Assembly: GCA_030949825.1 (NCBI GenBank)
Contig: JAUZSC010000025.1
Span: 1-60,429 of the forward strand
Source of the DNA: Sulfurimonas sp.
GTDB taxonomy: Bacteria; Campylobacterota; Campylobacteria; Campylobacterales; Sulfurimonadaceae
Direction of reading: 5' to 3'
DNA: 60,429 nt
Made by a program: the position numbers and the translations under genes. Shown one piece after another: positions 8,686-19,830 of this stretch; positions within the stretch are counted from its first letter, which is position 1; every line of letters begins with the position of its first letter. The notes beneath the pieces were generated by a model. The model did no database searches. It had not been told where the DNA came from and saw nothing but the letters and a program-made list of their open reading frames with translations.

Positions 8686-9685
8686 TTGCAGTACATAAAT
8701 GAAGAATTAAAACAAAAAATTAATGAATTAAAAAATAAGTTAGATGTAACTGTAGTTGCACACTTTTACCAAAGAGATGAAGTCTTTGAAATGGGTGATA
8801 TTACAGGTGATTCACTCGAACTCGCAGTACGAACACGCGATAACGACTCGGAGTTTATACTCTTTTGTGGTGTTGGTTTTATGGGGCAAAGTGTTAAAGT
8901 TCTTTCACCAAACAAAAGAGTGGTTATGCCAAAAATCGCTTGTTGTGCTATGGCTAAAATGATTGATGGGCTCTACTTTGATGAGTCCATCGCTTTTATG
9001 AAAGAACACGGAATCGAAAAAGAAAATATTTTACCAATAACCTATATAAATTCAAATGCTGATGTAAAAGCTAAAGTTGGAGAAATGGGTGGGCTTGTAT
9101 GCACGAGTTCAAATGCAAAAATCATCATTAAAGATGCACTCAAAGCTGGAAAAAAAAATACTATTTGTACCTGATAGATGCTTAGGTCAAAATATCGCTA
9201 ATCAGATGGGGCTAGCATCTATGGTGATTGGTGATGGTGGCAACCCTAATGAATGTGATGTTATCTGTTATGATGGTTTTTGTTCAGTACATCAACTTTT
9301 TAGTCTTGATGATATAGCTTTTTATAGAAAAAAATTCCCAGGTATTTTAATTGCCGTGCATCCTGAATGCGATCCAACTATTTGTGAGGCTTCTGACTTT
9401 GTTGGTTCAACTTCCCAGCTTATAAAATATATAGCAGACTTAGATCCCGAACAAAAAGTAGCTGTTGGAACTGAGTTTAACATGGTGAACCGTTTGCGAA
9501 AAAAGAACACTTACATTCTTTCTTCCACAAAACCAGAATGTCCAACAATGAATGAAACTACATTGGAAGATGTTTATGTAACGCTTAAAGCAATTGATGA
9601 TGGTGAACCTATTAATGAGATTTTAGTAGATGAAGGTACGCAAAAGTGGGCTAAAATAGCCTTAGAACGAATGTTGGCACTATGA
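8686..9685 (+). CDS. nadA: Quinolinate synthase A (one frame break)
   Basis: Condenses iminoaspartate and dihydroxyacetone phosphate to quinolinate for NAD synthesis, using a [4Fe-4S] cluster. The start is a TTG at 8686 after AGGA. The first part runs to about 9150 (VVAHFYQRDEVFEMGDITGD; Cys in KIACCAMA). The second part from about 9159 reads FVPDRCLGQN and KPECPTMNETT, supplying the other cluster cysteines. The two parts join if the A9 run at 9150-9158 is eight long. About 333 residues in total, normal for the family. The stop overlaps nadC by 4 bases. Confidence 0.93.
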
Positions 9686-10497
9686 TAGAAGCCTTTGTAA
9701 AAGAAAGTTTAGCCCAAGATGTTGGACGGGGTGATTTATATGCACTCGTTGAGAGAAGTGTAGAGTGCAAAGCAGATATCATTGCAAAAAGTGATGGTAT
9801 CATGGCTGGTCAAAAATATGTTGAAGCGCTTGCAAAGCTTGAAGGTTTTAATATTGTTTGGGGTAGACGCGATACAAATGAGTTTTTTGTAGGTGATGTT
9901 TTAGCCATTGTGCGGGGAGATTCTCATACTGTTTTAAAGGTTGAAAGAACTATCTTAAACATTATCTTACATGCAAGTTCTATCGCGACAAACACTAAAA
10001 AATATGTAGATTTAATAGAGCCTTACGGTGTTAAACTCCTAGACACAAGAAAAACACGACCATTGTTAAGAGTGTTTGAGAAATACGCTACAAGGTGTGG
10101 AGGGGCTGTAAACCATAGAATGGGTTTAGATGATTCTCTTATGATTAAAGACACACACTTAAAAACTATAAAAAATTTAGCCGAGTACATTAAAAAAGCA
10201 AGAAAACAAATACCTTTTACAGCAAAGATAGAAGTCGAAGCAGAAATATTTGAAGTTGCAAAAAAAGCAATGGAAGCAGGCTGCGATATTGTTATGTGCG
10301 ATAATATGATTCCAAATCAAATCTTTGAAATTGTAAAATATAGAAATGATAATCATCCACATATTCTTTTAGAAGCCAGTGGAAATATTTCTTTAGATAC
10401 TATAGAGTCTTATGCAAAATCTGGCGTAGATGCTATTAGCAGTGGCTCTTTAATCCATCAAGCAAATTGGATTGATATTTCCATGAAAATGGACTAG
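9682..10497 (+). CDS. nadC: Nicotinate-nucleotide pyrophosphorylase
   Basis: Converts quinolinate and PRPP to nicotinate mononucleotide, the step after NadA. The 271-residue product has the PRPP-transferase motifs KLLDTRKTRPLLR and CGGAVNHRMGLDD, KDTH for the substrate site, and a C-terminal LLEASGNISLDT. The ATGA overlap with nadA indicates translational coupling. The flagellar gene flhB follows 16 bases later, so the operon probably continues. Confidence 0.95.
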   Translation: MIEAFVKESLAQDVGRGDLYALVERSVECKADIIAKSDGIMAGQKYVEALAKLEGFNIVWGRRDTNEFFVGDVLAIVRGDSHTVLKVERTILNIILHASSIATNTKKYVDLIEPYGVKLLDTRKTRPLLRVFEKYATRCGGAVNHRMGLDDSLMIKDTHLKTIKNLAEYIKKARKQIPFTAKIEVEAEIFEVAKKAMEAGCDIVMCDNMIPNQIFEIVKYRNDNHPHILLEASGNISLDTIESYAKSGVDAISSGSLIHQANWIDISMKMD

Positions 10498-10513
10498 TAA
10501 ATAAAGGCATCAG

Positions 10514-11563
10514 ATGGCTGACGATCAGGAAAAGACCGAAGAGCCCACTGATAAGAAGATTGAGGATGCCCGTAAAGAAGGAAATGTACCAAAATCACAA
10601 GATGCATCCGGTGTTATTACGCTATTTGTAGCGATTTTAGCAGTTCTTATGTTATTTCCATTTATGGCTAATCATGTCATAATACTTTTTCAATATTACT
10701 TCTCTCTTATTGGAACTCCTTTAGATAAACTTTTTATGATTGATATTGCCATCGTTACATTCCAACACCTGCTTCTTATTATATTACCTTTAGCAATAGC
10801 TGTTGCAGTTGCGGGTGTGGTAGCTGCTTTAGGACAGTTTGGATTCCTTTTTACAGTAGATGCCATCCAGCCAAAGTTTAGTAAAATAGATCCTATTAAG
10901 GGAACAAAAAACCTTTTTTCAATGAAAAAGCTTATAGAAGGTGTGAAAATTACTTTTAAATCTTTTACGACATTAGGCGTAGGTTTTTTCTTTTTCTTTC
11001 ATTTTATAAAAGAGCTACCAACTGTTGCTTTGTATTCATTACCAGACCAATTAGATTGGCTGGTTGATAAAATGATAATTATTGCTTTTGTAATGCTATT
11101 TGTTATATTCGTATTTGCAATTATTGATGTCATTATTGTACGAAAACAGTATTTTGATGGTTTAAAAATGAGTAAGCAAGAGATTAAGGATGAGATGAAG
11201 AACATGGAGGGTGATCCTATGATTAAGGCAAAAATCAAACAAAAACAGATGGAAATGTCACGACAAAGAATGATGTCTGAAGTTCCAAATGCAGATGTAA
11301 TTATTACGAATCCAACACATTACGCAGTAGCTCTAAAATACGATGAAACAAAAGCTGCACCAGTTGTTATAGCAAAGGGAATGGATCATGTTGCACAAAA
11401 TATTAAAAAAATTGCAAGAGAAAATAATGTTCATATTATTCAAAATCCACCACTTGCAAGAAGTTTATACAACGAGGTCGAGCTTGAAAAGCCAATACCT
11501 GAAGCCTTGTTTGAAGCTGTTGCAGAAGTACTTGCTTATGTTTATAAAATGAATAAGAAATAA
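10514..11563 (+). CDS. flhB: Flagellar export apparatus protein FlhB
   Basis: 349-residue inner-membrane component of the flagellar type III export gate. The charged N-terminus DDQEKTEEPTDKKIEDARKE is followed by four hydrophobic segments. The cytoplasmic FlhBC domain carries the autocleavage motif NPTH in VIITNPTHYAVAL near residue 263. Cleavage there is known to switch substrate specificity after hook completion. A stand-alone FlhB-tail protein is encoded at 57890-58156. Confidence 0.95.
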   Translation: MADDQEKTEEPTDKKIEDARKEGNVPKSQDASGVITLFVAILAVLMLFPFMANHVIILFQYYFSLIGTPLDKLFMIDIAIVTFQHLLLIILPLAIAVAVAGVVAALGQFGFLFTVDAIQPKFSKIDPIKGTKNLFSMKKLIEGVKITFKSFTTLGVGFFFFFHFIKELPTVALYSLPDQLDWLVDKMIIIAFVMLFVIFVFAIIDVIIVRKQYFDGLKMSKQEIKDEMKNMEGDPMIKAKIKQKQMEMSRQRMMSEVPNADVIITNPTHYAVALKYDETKAAPVVIAKGMDHVAQNIKKIARENNVHIIQNPPLARSLYNEVELEKPIPEALFEAVAEVLAYVYKMNKK

Positions 11564-11585
11564 ACTTACTGTATAATTTTACTTC

Positions 11586-12438
11586 ATGAATAATGTAATA
11601 AAAAGAATAGCAAATGCTAAGCATATTGTAGTAATCGCGCCCCAAAATCCAAATGCAGATTCTTTAGGAAGTGCAAGTGCTATGTATAGCTATCTTTTAC
11701 AAGCGCATAAAAAAAGTTTCATTTTTTTGTGTAAAAAAAGATATAAATCAAAAATATTCTTTTTTACCATGGTTTGATAAAATTAGAGTTTCATTCCCCA
11801 TCTCTGCAGATTTGGCTATTTCATTTGCTTGTGGCTCACACAATGAAATAGCTCAAATAATAGAATGCGACCTAATCAATATAGACAGTAATGAAAGTAA
11901 TAAAAAATTTGGAAATATTAACCTAGTAGATGCTAGTTGTATAAGTACAGCGGAAGTTGTTTATAGCTTTTTTAAAACACATAAAGTAACTATAAACCCA
12001 AAAATGGCTACGGCGCTTTACGCAGGGCTTTTAGAAAGCTCCAATGGTTTTTTATCAAGAAAACTAAAAGGTACAACTATTGCTTGTATACAAGAGTTGA
12101 TCGGCTATAAAGCAGATGTTCATTCTTCTAATAGATTTGTAATGCAGTATCAAACCTTAGCGGGTTTAAGATTAAAAGCTATAATGCTAAGTAATATGCG
12201 ATTATTAAATAATGCAGAGATAGCATTTTTTAGTGTGACAGATGAAGATGTGAAAAAATGTGCTGCACTTGAAGAAGATACTTTGAGCGCTTTGGAAGAA
12301 GCTTTATATTTACCCACTGTTAAAGTGAGTGTTCTATTGAGAGAAAATACTGATACAATGCGTGTTCATTCACTCGATATTAGCATAAACAAAAACATTA
12401 AAAAACAAATCATTGATATAATTAAAAAGGAAATATAA
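11586..12438 (+). CDS. DHH-family phosphoesterase (NrnA-like), one frame break
   Basis: The start at 11586 gives KHIVVIAPQNPNADSLGSAS, matching DHH motif I (NPDxDxxGS type). The frame continues in a second frame as VKKDINQKYSFLPWFDKI, then LVDASCISTAEVVYS and a DHHA1-like C-terminus. One T too many in the T7 run 11722-11728 explains the break. Members degrade nanoRNA or 3'-phosphoadenosine phosphate; which one applies here cannot be told. About 283 residues. The central DHH triplet itself is not obvious (VDAS in its place), so the activity is uncertain. Confidence 0.75.
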
Positions 12439-13803
12439 TTGGCAAAAAGTAAATCTAAATCAGGTGTAACGATATTATTATTGGGGCTCATTATTGGAGC
12501 TGTAATTTATGTTTATACATCCTCAGCATTTGAACGAGATGCTGTAAAAGTAACAATGAATAGTAATGGGTATTGGAATCTTAAAAAGCCTTTAAATATA
12601 TCTCTAACAGATGAAAGTGGTATAAAATCATATAAGTTAATTTTAAAAAGTGCTACAAGTGAGACAGTTTTAGAATACGAACAATTTATAGATGCAAAAC
12701 AACTTTTAAACTTAGAAGTAAAACCTCCAAGAAGTGCATTTTCTCTTAAAGAAAACGAACTAAGCCTTATTTTAGAATTGCAAGATGCAAGTTCATGGAA
12801 TTTTTTGAGTGGAAATAGTAGCAGGGAAGAGTTTAAATTTATTATCGATAAAAAAAGACCACAATCGAGCATATTGAGCAATTCATATAAAATTACAAAA
12901 GGTGGTTCTGCACTTGTTATATTTAAAGTACTCGATGATAACTTAAAAGAAATTTATATTGAGTCAGATAAAGATAAAAGGTTCACACCACAGTCTTTTT
13001 ACAAAGATGGCTACTATATCTCTTTGCTTGCGTGGCCAATTACAAATAAAACTTTTAAAGCTACAATCGTGGCTAAAGATCATGCTGGAAATATTTCTAA
13101 AACAAATATACCATTGTATCTAAAGCAAAAAAATTACCGTGTATCTAATATTACACTGAGTGATAAGTTCTTAAAAGGGAAAATCGCTGACTTAGCTGAA
13201 GAATTTATTGAAACGCAAGGTCTTACTGACTCGATTGAACAGTTTAAAATTATAAATGAAGATGTTCGGGCAAAAAATGAAAAGCTAATACATGAGTTAT
13301 CTTCTAAAACAGATGAGAGATTAATTTCAAATTTTAAAATCAATAAAATGTATCCTCTTAAAAATGCAAAGGTGGTTGCAAATTTTGGAGATCATAGAAA
13401 GTATTTTTATAAAAAAGAAAAAGTCAGTGAATCATACCATCTAGGTTTAGACTTAGCGTCAAATGCAATGGCTAGTATTAAGCCACAAAATGCTGGAGAA
13501 GTTGTGTACTCTGATTATAATGGCTTATATGGAAATATGCCTATGATTCATCATGGACTCGGTCTTTATACCCTCTATGGTCATTGTTCAAGTGTAAATG
13601 TAAATGAAGATGAGCATACAGATGCTAAAGCAAATATTGCAAATACGGGTAAAAGTGGCTATGCTATGGGAGACCATTTACATTTTGGTGTATTAGTTCA
13701 AGGTATAGAAGTCCGTCCACAAGAATGGATGGATGAGAAATGGATTAAGCTAAATATTACCGATATAATTAAAAATGCAAAAGACATAATGAATAAGAAT
13801 TAA
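12439..13803 (+). CDS. Membrane-anchored M23 (LytM) peptidoglycan endopeptidase
   Basis: TTG start directly after the DHH gene. One N-terminal transmembrane segment (VTILLLGLIIGAVIYVY, residues 9-25) anchors a 454-residue protein in the periplasm. The C-terminal zinc peptidase domain has the His/Asp pair in SYHLGLDLAS and the HxH pair in GDHLHFG, plus a supporting His in TLYGHCSS, so it should be active. Family members cut peptide cross-links; in Helicobacter relatives they shape the helical cell. The long middle part (30-320) is unrecognised. Confidence 0.85.
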   Translation: MAKSKSKSGVTILLLGLIIGAVIYVYTSSAFERDAVKVTMNSNGYWNLKKPLNISLTDESGIKSYKLILKSATSETVLEYEQFIDAKQLLNLEVKPPRSAFSLKENELSLILELQDASSWNFLSGNSSREEFKFIIDKKRPQSSILSNSYKITKGGSALVIFKVLDDNLKEIYIESDKDKRFTPQSFYKDGYYISLLAWPITNKTFKATIVAKDHAGNISKTNIPLYLKQKNYRVSNITLSDKFLKGKIADLAEEFIETQGLTDSIEQFKIINEDVRAKNEKLIHELSSKTDERLISNFKINKMYPLKNAKVVANFGDHRKYFYKKEKVSESYHLGLDLASNAMASIKPQNAGEVVYSDYNGLYGNMPMIHHGLGLYTLYGHCSSVNVNEDEHTDAKANIANTGKSGYAMGDHLHFGVLVQGIEVRPQEWMDEKWIKLNITDIIKNAKDIMNKN

Positions 13804-13900
13804 AAATAAACAAAAATAGTCTCATCGATGGATGTAGCTTTAGTGAGTAAAATTATGAAAAAAAAGGATTGGTTCTGCCCTTGTGGTACACTTCTTTTTT

Positions 13901-13907
13901 GGAGGAG
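13901..13907 (+). promoter_or_regulatory. Ribosome binding site deciding the lpxC start
   Basis: GGAGGAG lies five bases before a GTG at 13913. It supports starting lpxC there, because LpxC proteins begin directly with an xYQTT-like sequence. The longer open frame from 13883 is not needed. Confidence 0.7.
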
Positions 13908-13912
13908 AAAAT

Positions 13913-14797
13913 GTGTATCAAACAACAATACAAAAAGCTGTTGAATTAGTAGGAATTGGACTTCATAAAGGTTCGCCTGTTAGATTAAAACTCGAACCTC
14001 TTGACTCCAACAGTGGAATAGTTTTTTATAGAAGTGATGTTGGTGTAGCAATTCCTCTCATCCCTTCAAATGTAGTAGATACAAAAATGGCAACTGTTAT
14101 TGGTAAGGATGGCTATGTTATTTCAACTATAGAACACCTCCTTTCAGCAGTATATGCTTACGGTATAGACAACCTTAAAGTGATAGTAGATGCTGATGAA
14201 GTACCTGTGATGGATGGAAGTAGTGCCAGTTTTTGTATGCTTTTAGATGAAGCTTGTATTAAAGAGTTAGATTCCCCTAAAAAAATTATGCGTATAACAA
14301 AAGAAGTCATCGTCCAAGAAGGTGATAAGTATGTTAAATTGACCCCATCACCTGATTTAAAATACGATTTTAGAATCAAGTTTCCGCATCCTGCAATACA
14401 GAGTCAAGAGTATGTACTTGAATTTACAAAAGAGGGCTATAAAAATGAGATTGCACGGGCGAGAACATTTGGTTTTCTTCATGAAGTTCAGTACCTGCGT
14501 TCTAAAGGTTTAGCACTTGGTGGTTCTTTAGAAAATGCTATTGTGTTAGATGAGAAAAAAGTTTTAAATCCTGAAGGCTTACGCTTTACAGATGAGTTTG
14601 TACGACATAAAATACTTGACGCAATAGGAGATATGTCTCTTATCGGTATGAATTTTGTAGGAAATTATGAAGCGATGGCTGGAAGCCATGACTTAAATCA
14701 TAAACTAACGCTCGAGCTTTTAAAAAATACCGAAAACTTTGAAGTCATTGAGCTTGTTGGTGAAAAAACTGCAGAATTAGAAAAAGCATATGCCTAA
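13913..14797 (+). CDS. lpxC: UDP-3-O-acyl-N-acetylglucosamine deacetylase
   Basis: Zinc deacetylase that commits UDP-GlcNAc derivatives to lipid A synthesis. With the GTG start the product begins YQTTIQKAVELVGIGLHKG. Key motifs are ISTIEHLLSA (zinc His), VPVMDGSSASF, ARTFGF, RHKILDAIGDM (second zinc His plus Asp) and AGSHDLNHKL. About 294 residues, the normal length. Its 3' end overlaps the tsaB start by 8 bases. Confidence 0.95.
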   Translation: MYQTTIQKAVELVGIGLHKGSPVRLKLEPLDSNSGIVFYRSDVGVAIPLIPSNVVDTKMATVIGKDGYVISTIEHLLSAVYAYGIDNLKVIVDADEVPVMDGSSASFCMLLDEACIKELDSPKKIMRITKEVIVQEGDKYVKLTPSPDLKYDFRIKFPHPAIQSQEYVLEFTKEGYKNEIARARTFGFLHEVQYLRSKGLALGGSLENAIVLDEKKVLNPEGLRFTDEFVRHKILDAIGDMSLIGMNFVGNYEAMAGSHDLNHKLTLELLKNTENFEVIELVGEKTAELEKAYA

Positions 14798-15253
14798 AAA
14801 GGTAGGTATTCTACTTATAGCACTTACCTTACCTATACAAATTGGAGTCTATGAAAATAAAACTTTGGTAGAGACAATCATCTCAGAAGAAAAAAGCTCA
14901 GATGTTTTACCAACTCTGTATAGGGACCTTTTTTTTTAAAGTATGATGTAGAAAAGCTTTTTTATGCCAATGGTCCAGGTAGCTTTATGGCGATTAAAGT
15001 TGCATATATATTTTTAAAATCTATAAGTATTTTAAAGAAAATTCCACTTTTTGCAACAAATGCTTTTTATTTTAATAAAAATGAGCCAATAAAAGCCATT
15101 GGAAAGCTATCTTTTGTTAAAATAGCGGCAGAAATAAAAACTCAAAAATTAGAAAATGTGCCAAGTGGTAAATTTACACTTCCCTCTGCACTTGATTATA
15201 ATGAGTTTAGCAAAATAACAACCCCACTTTATTGTATAGGTGCTGTTGGATAG
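14790..15253 (+). CDS. tsaB: TsaB-like threonylcarbamoyladenosine synthesis protein, one frame break
   Basis: The start ATG at 14790 lies inside the end of lpxC. The product begins MPKKVGILLIALTLPIQIGV, and after the break reads FYANGPGSFMAIKVAYIFLKS, matching the GPGSFTGLR motif of TsaB. TsaB supports TsaD in making t6A on ANN-decoding tRNAs. The protein is short (about 154 residues), as in other Campylobacterota. The break is in a T9 run (14929-14937), which needs T7 or T10. thrB follows 8 bases later. Confidence 0.8.
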
Positions 15254-15261
15254 GAATATAA

Positions 15262-16143
15262 TTGACAATAAGTGTACCAGCAACGAGTGCAAACCTTGGA
15301 CCGGGATTTGATTCCTTAGGTTTAGCTATAGATTTGCGTAATCGCGTAGAATTTCATCAATCAAAATTTTTTAGTGTATCTATAAAAGGTGAGGGTGAAA
15401 ATAACCCTAGATTAAAAGGTAATAACCTTTTTATTAGCATCTTTAATGAGCACTATCTACGCTTAACTAAGAAAAAGCAAAATTTTAAATTTACATTTTA
15501 TAATTCAATTCCAATGTCTCGAGGACTTGGTTCTTCTTCAGCTGTGATTGTCTCAGCAATAGCTTCGGCACATGAAGCAGCAGGCATACGCGTTTCAAAA
15601 AGACGGATTTTAAATCATGCACTTATATATGAATCACATCCTGACAATATAACACCAGCAGTTATGGGTGGTTTTAATGCAGCTGCAGTTGAAAAGAACA
15701 AAGTTTTTTCACAAAGAAAGCATTTACCAGATTATATAAAAGCTGTTGTTGCAATACCCAACAAGCAAATGAATACAGCGCGAGGGCGATTGCTTCTTCC
15801 AAAATCTTACTCAAAAGAGAATGCAATATATAATTTGTCGCACACTGCATTAAGTGTAGCTGCTTTTTTTAATGAAGATTGGGAAATGTTAAAACTAGCA
15901 TCTCAAGATAGGTTCCATCAAAAAGCTAGAATGAAAACGCTACCTGAACTTTTTTCAGTTCAAAAAATAGCTTACGAAAGTGGGGCGCTTATGAGTACGC
16001 TTTCGGGAAGCGGTTCAACATTCTTTTCAATGGCATATGATGAAGACACAGCGATAATCGCAAACAAATTAAGTCAAAAATTTCCAGATTTTTTAGTGAA
16101 AGTTTTAGACTTTGATAACAATGGATTGATAGTAGAGAAGTAA
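15262..16143 (+). CDS. thrB: Homoserine kinase
   Basis: GHMP kinase that phosphorylates homoserine in threonine synthesis. TTG start; the product begins [20 protein letters not shown], the family N-terminus. The ATP-binding glycine-rich loop is [16 protein letters not shown] and the C-terminal GHMP motif is [11 protein letters not shown]. 293 residues, typical. It sits between tsaB and ylxR without a clear terminator. Confidence 0.94.
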   Translation: MTISVPATSANLGPGFDSLGLAIDLRNRVEFHQSKFFSVSIKGEGENNPRLKGNNLFISIFNEHYLRLTKKKQNFKFTFYNSIPMSRGLGSSSAVIVSAIASAHEAAGIRVSKRRILNHALIYESHPDNITPAVMGGFNAAAVEKNKVFSQRKHLPDYIKAVVAIPNKQMNTARGRLLLPKSYSKENAIYNLSHTALSVAAFFNEDWEMLKLASQDRFHQKARMKTLPELFSVQKIAYESGALMSTLSGSGSTFFSMAYDEDTAIIANKLSQKFPDFLVKVLDFDNNGLIVEK

Positions 16144-16173
16144 ACTCTACTAATTCAGTAAGTTTTAGATATA

Positions 16174-16437
16174 ATGGCGAAAAAATTTCATCTAGCAATA
16201 AGAATGTGTGTAGCGTGTAGAGACAGACATGAGCAAAAGCTTTTAGTGAGACTTCAATGTAATGAAGGTTTACTAAAAGCTTTTACCAAAAAGGGAAGAA
16301 GTTTTTATATATGTAAATCTTGTCTAGATAGCGAAAAGAAAGTTATTAAATCACTTATGCGTCAATGCAGAAGTGGAGATAAAGAAAAACTGATAAACAG
16401 ACTAAAGGAGATCATCACTGATGGCAGAGAAAGTTAA
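16174..16437 (+). CDS. ylxR: YlxR-type RNA-binding protein
   Basis: 87 residues. Begins with basic sequence, then RMCVACR and a second Cys pair in FYICKSCL, the YlxR (DUF448) signature including the GRSFYIC block. Known members bind nucleic acid and are encoded between nusA and infB in many bacteria. Here nusA is not adjacent, but infB follows with a 17-base overlap, which keeps the conserved linkage. Start at 16174. Confidence 0.88.
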   Translation: MAKKFHLAIRMCVACRDRHEQKLLVRLQCNEGLLKAFTKKGRSFYICKSCLDSEKKVIKSLMRQCRSGDKEKLINRLKEIITDGRES

Positions 16438-19018
16438 AGTAAGTGAGATAGCAGCAGAACTAGGTATAACAGCAAAAGACGTTTTAAAAAAAGCGCTTGA
16501 TTTAAATATAGAAGCAAAAGCAGCAAACTCTTCAGTAACAATGGAAGATGCAGATAATTTAATGAAGTTTATTATGAAAGGAGAAACAAAATCTCCTGAG
16601 GTAGTAAAGCCTAAAGAAGTTCAAGTTAAGGTAAAAGAAATCGAGACTGAAGCTAAAGTCGAAACACCTGCTCTAGAAGTTAAAAGTGATGACTCTGCAA
16701 AAGTTCAAACTTCGCAAAAGGAAGTAAAAACTCTAGAGTCTGAAGTGAAAGTTACTGTAAAAGAAGAAACACCTGCGGTAACAACTCCAAAAGTAGCAGA
16801 GAAAAAAGTTTCAACACTTAGAACTACTATCGTTCCTAAAATCAAAAGATCTGGTCTTAAGATTGTTAAGAAGAGAAAGCCCAAGGTAGAAGAAAACTAT
16901 TCTATGCCAACGCGTCAAGCCTCCGTGTCTTCATACGGAAAAATGAGTGCAGAAGTTTTAGAAGAGTTAGCGCAAAAGAAAAGAAACAGAGGAAACTCGT
17001 CATCAGCTAGAAAACAAGAGCAAGGTACTCGTATGGATATCTTTGGTGGTTCTATGAATGATGTTTCTATGGATATGGATGATCAAGTTACACTACTTGA
17101 CTTAAATTCAACAGAAAGAGCTCCTTTACCAGTAGAAGAAGCTAGAAAGCCTCGTCCACCAAAACCAGCAGGTAGAAATGGAAATAAGAAGCAAGCTCCT
17201 CGTGGTAGAAAAGTTCGTAAAGACAAAAGAAAAAAATATGCAAAAGTTACACAAGAAGATGATATTGTTACTCATGTAGAAATACCTGAAGATATTCGTG
17301 TTTATGAATTTGCAGAAGCTTTAAATCGTCCAATAATAGATATTATTAAAGTTCTTTTTGACCTTGGTATGATGATGACTAAAAATGATTTCCTTGGAAA
17401 TGATGAAATTGAAATTCTTTCTGAAGAATTTGAAGTTGAAGTTACAATCATTGATCCTAAAGATGAGTTTACACAAGAAATTAAAGATATTAAAGAAGAT
17501 CCAGATGCGACCGAGAGAGCTCCTGTTATCACAATCATGGGACATGTTGATCATGGTAAAACTTCATTACTTGATGCTATTCGTAAAGCAAAAGTAACTG
17601 AGGGTGAAGCTGGTGGAATTACACAACATATCGGTGCGTATACAATTGAGCAAAATTCAAAAGCTATTACATTTATAGATACTCCAGGACATGCTGCATT
17701 TAGTCATATGCGTCAAAAAGGTACGGATATTACAGATATTATCGTTATCGTTGTTGCTGCTGATGATGGTGTTAAACCACAAACACTTGAAGTTATTAAA
17801 ATGGCTCAAGCATCTGGTGCTCCTATTATTGTTGCATTAAATAAAATGGACAAAGATACTGCACAACCAGATATGGTTAAAGGTCAAATGGCTGAGCATG
17901 GAATTAACCCAGTTGATTGGGGTGGAGATATAGAATTCGTTCCTGTTTCTGCAAAATCTGGCATGGGTATTGATGACTTGCTTGAAAATATTCTTACTAC
18001 TGCTGAGATATTAGAACTTAAAGCAAATGAAAATGCACTTGCAAAAGCTTCTGTTATTGAGTCTTCTTTAGAAAAAGGCCGTGGTCCAGTTGCTACGGTT
18101 ATCGTTCAAAATGGTACGCTTAAAGTTGGAGATTATGTTGTTTGTGGGGCTGCTTATGGTCGTGTTAAAGCAATGATGGATGAGCATAAAAAGCAAGTAA
18201 AAACACTTTTACCATCGCATACAGCAGTTGTAGCTGGTCTAAACATAGTTCCAGCATCTGGTGAGATTATGACAGTTATGACGGATGAAAAAGAAGCAAA
18301 AGAGTACGCGCTTAAGCGTCATGAGTACGATAGACACAAAGAACTTTCAATCAGTACGAAATCTTCATTAGAAGACATGACAGCTATGATTGCAGAGGGT
18401 AAGCTTAAATCTCTTAAAGTTGTTCTGAAAACTGATGTTCATGGTACGCTTGAAGCTATTAGAACTTCTATTTCTGCACTTAGAAATGATGAAGTTAAAG
18501 TAAATATCATCTCAAGTGGTGTTGGTGGGATTACAGAAAATGATGTTGAACTTGTTAATAACTCTGAGAATTGTATTCTTCTCGGGTTTAATGTTCGTCC
18601 AACTGGTTCTGTTAAAGCAGCAGCAAAACAAAAAGGTGTTGAGATTAAAACATACTCGATTATCTACCAACTGATAGATGATGTTACTGGTATGCTTACT
18701 GGTATGATGTCTCCAAAATACACTGAAGAAAATACTGGTCAAGCAGAAGTTCGTGAAGTATTTAAAATCCCTAAAGGTATTGTTGCTGGTTCTGTTGTTG
18801 TTGAAGGAAGACTTATCCGTGGTGGTATGGTTCGTGTTATTCGTGATGGTGTTGTTCATTACGAAGGTGAACTTACTTCACTTAAACGCTTCAAAGATGA
18901 TGTTGAAGAAATCGGTAATGGTTACGAGTGTGGTGTTGTTATTAGTGGATACGATGATGTTGTTCCTGGTGATATCTTAGAAACATTTAGAAAAGTTGAG
19001 CAAAAAGTAAGTTTATAG
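16421..19018 (+). CDS. infB: Translation initiation factor IF-2
   Basis: GTPase that brings initiator tRNA to the 30S subunit. 865 residues: an N-terminal IF2_N module ([20 protein letters not shown]), a long charged linker (60-290), a second IF2_N-like module, then the G domain with [14 protein letters not shown] (G1), DTPGHAAF (G3) and ALNKMD (G4), followed by domains II-IV ending [10 protein letters not shown]. Full length and intact despite many A runs. rbfA starts immediately after the stop. Confidence 0.97.
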   Translation: MAEKVKVSEIAAELGITAKDVLKKALDLNIEAKAANSSVTMEDADNLMKFIMKGETKSPEVVKPKEVQVKVKEIETEAKVETPALEVKSDDSAKVQTSQKEVKTLESEVKVTVKEETPAVTTPKVAEKKVSTLRTTIVPKIKRSGLKIVKKRKPKVEENYSMPTRQASVSSYGKMSAEVLEELAQKKRNRGNSSSARKQEQGTRMDIFGGSMNDVSMDMDDQVTLLDLNSTERAPLPVEEARKPRPPKPAGRNGNKKQAPRGRKVRKDKRKKYAKVTQEDDIVTHVEIPEDIRVYEFAEALNRPIIDIIKVLFDLGMMMTKNDFLGNDEIEILSEEFEVEVTIIDPKDEFTQEIKDIKEDPDATERAPVITIMGHVDHGKTSLLDAIRKAKVTEGEAGGITQHIGAYTIEQNSKAITFIDTPGHAAFSHMRQKGTDITDIIVIVVAADDGVKPQTLEVIKMAQASGAPIIVALNKMDKDTAQPDMVKGQMAEHGINPVDWGGDIEFVPVSAKSGMGIDDLLENILTTAEILELKANENALAKASVIESSLEKGRGPVATVIVQNGTLKVGDYVVCGAAYGRVKAMMDEHKKQVKTLLPSHTAVVAGLNIVPASGEIMTVMTDEKEAKEYALKRHEYDRHKELSISTKSSLEDMTAMIAEGKLKSLKVVLKTDVHGTLEAIRTSISALRNDEVKVNIISSGVGGITENDVELVNNSENCILLGFNVRPTGSVKAAAKQKGVEIKTYSIIYQLIDDVTGMLTGMMSPKYTEENTGQAEVREVFKIPKGIVAGSVVVEGRLIRGGMVRVIRDGVVHYEGELTSLKRFKDDVEEIGNGYECGVVISGYDDVVPGDILETFRKVEQKVSL

Positions 19019-19381
19019 ATGACAGAAGCTCAAATAAAACTCAAAAGAACTGAATCGGTTCTTTGCGAGTTAATCCCTCAAGCACTTGCACAAATGAACG
19101 ATAAAAGACTCCATGATCTTAATATTATAGAAGTTAAATGTTCTCGTGGAAAGAGTGATGCTAAAGTCTATATAGACCCTATGGAATTCAATGAACAAGA
19201 AAAAAGAGACTATTTAAAACTTCTTCGAAAAGCCCGTCCTATTATTGAAACACATTGTTTAAAAGATCAGGGTTGGTACCGTTGTCCTAAGTTTACATTT
19301 GAATTTGATGAACATTTAAAGCAGACACAAAATATTGAAGATTTATTTAAAAAAATTGCTAAAGATAAAGGAGAAGTTTAA
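19019..19381 (+). CDS. rbfA: Ribosome-binding factor A
   Basis: Small KH-type factor for 30S maturation. The 120-residue product has a typical N-terminus (KRTESVLCELIPQALAQM) and the strand YRCPKFTFEFDEHL near the end. It starts one base after the infB stop and shares its last base with the rimP start, the conserved infB-rbfA-rimP order. Confidence 0.9.
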   Translation: MTEAQIKLKRTESVLCELIPQALAQMNDKRLHDLNIIEVKCSRGKSDAKVYIDPMEFNEQEKRDYLKLLRKARPIIETHCLKDQGWYRCPKFTFEFDEHLKQTQNIEDLFKKIAKDKGEV

Positions 19382-19830
19382 TGTCATTACAAAGCGATAT
19401 AAACTCACTTGTAAAATCAGTAGATTTAGAACTTTATGATACAAGTATAGTAAGCGAAGGTGAAGAGACAATTTACAGAGTAAGTGTTATTTCACCTAAA
19501 AAAGATGATGAAAAGCGTGCTTCAATTAGTCTTGACGCTTGTGTAGAACTTACACATATGATTTCACCACTTTTAGATGTTACTCCTCCTGTATCGGGTG
19601 ATTATAGACTTGAAGTTGGAAGCCCTGGGATTGAGAGAAAAATGACAACTATCAATCATTTTAAACTTAGTATTGGTGAAAAAGTATCGATATTAGCGGA
19701 TGGTAAATTAAAATATAGAGGTCTTCTTGCTAAGGTAGAAGGCTCTACAATATTTGTTCAAACTGAAGATGAAGTATCCCAAATTGAATTCAACGATATT
19801 ATTAAAGCAAAAACTTTTTTTGAATGGTAA
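19381..19830 (+). CDS. rimP: Ribosome maturation factor RimP
   Basis: 149 residues. The N-terminal domain includes DACVELTHMISPLLD and the diagnostic YRLEVGSPGIERKM block; the C-terminal Sm-like domain follows. RimP acts in assembly of the 30S head. It overlaps the rbfA stop and abuts ribD, so it is part of one transcription unit. Confidence 0.93.
   Translation: MSLQSDINSLVKSVDLELYDTSIVSEGEETIYRVSVISPKKDDEKRASISLDACVELTHMISPLLDVTPPVSGDYRLEVGSPGIERKMTTINHFKLSIGEKVSILADGKLKYRGLLAKVEGSTIFVQTEDEVSQIEFNDIIKAKTFFEW

Noticed and set aside
8686..9685. Programmed frameshifting in nadA
   Set aside because: The A9 run could slip, but the same +1 pattern occurs in many unrelated genes, and no stimulatory structure or conserved slippery heptamer is evident.
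13883..13912. Upstream GTG as lpxC start
   Set aside because: It would add ten residues unlike any LpxC and would include the ribosome binding site GGAGGAG within the coding sequence.
17302..18859. Several long antisense frames within infB
   Set aside because: They are shadows of the strongly biased infB codon use and encode low-complexity N/T/S-rich or I/S-rich sequence.
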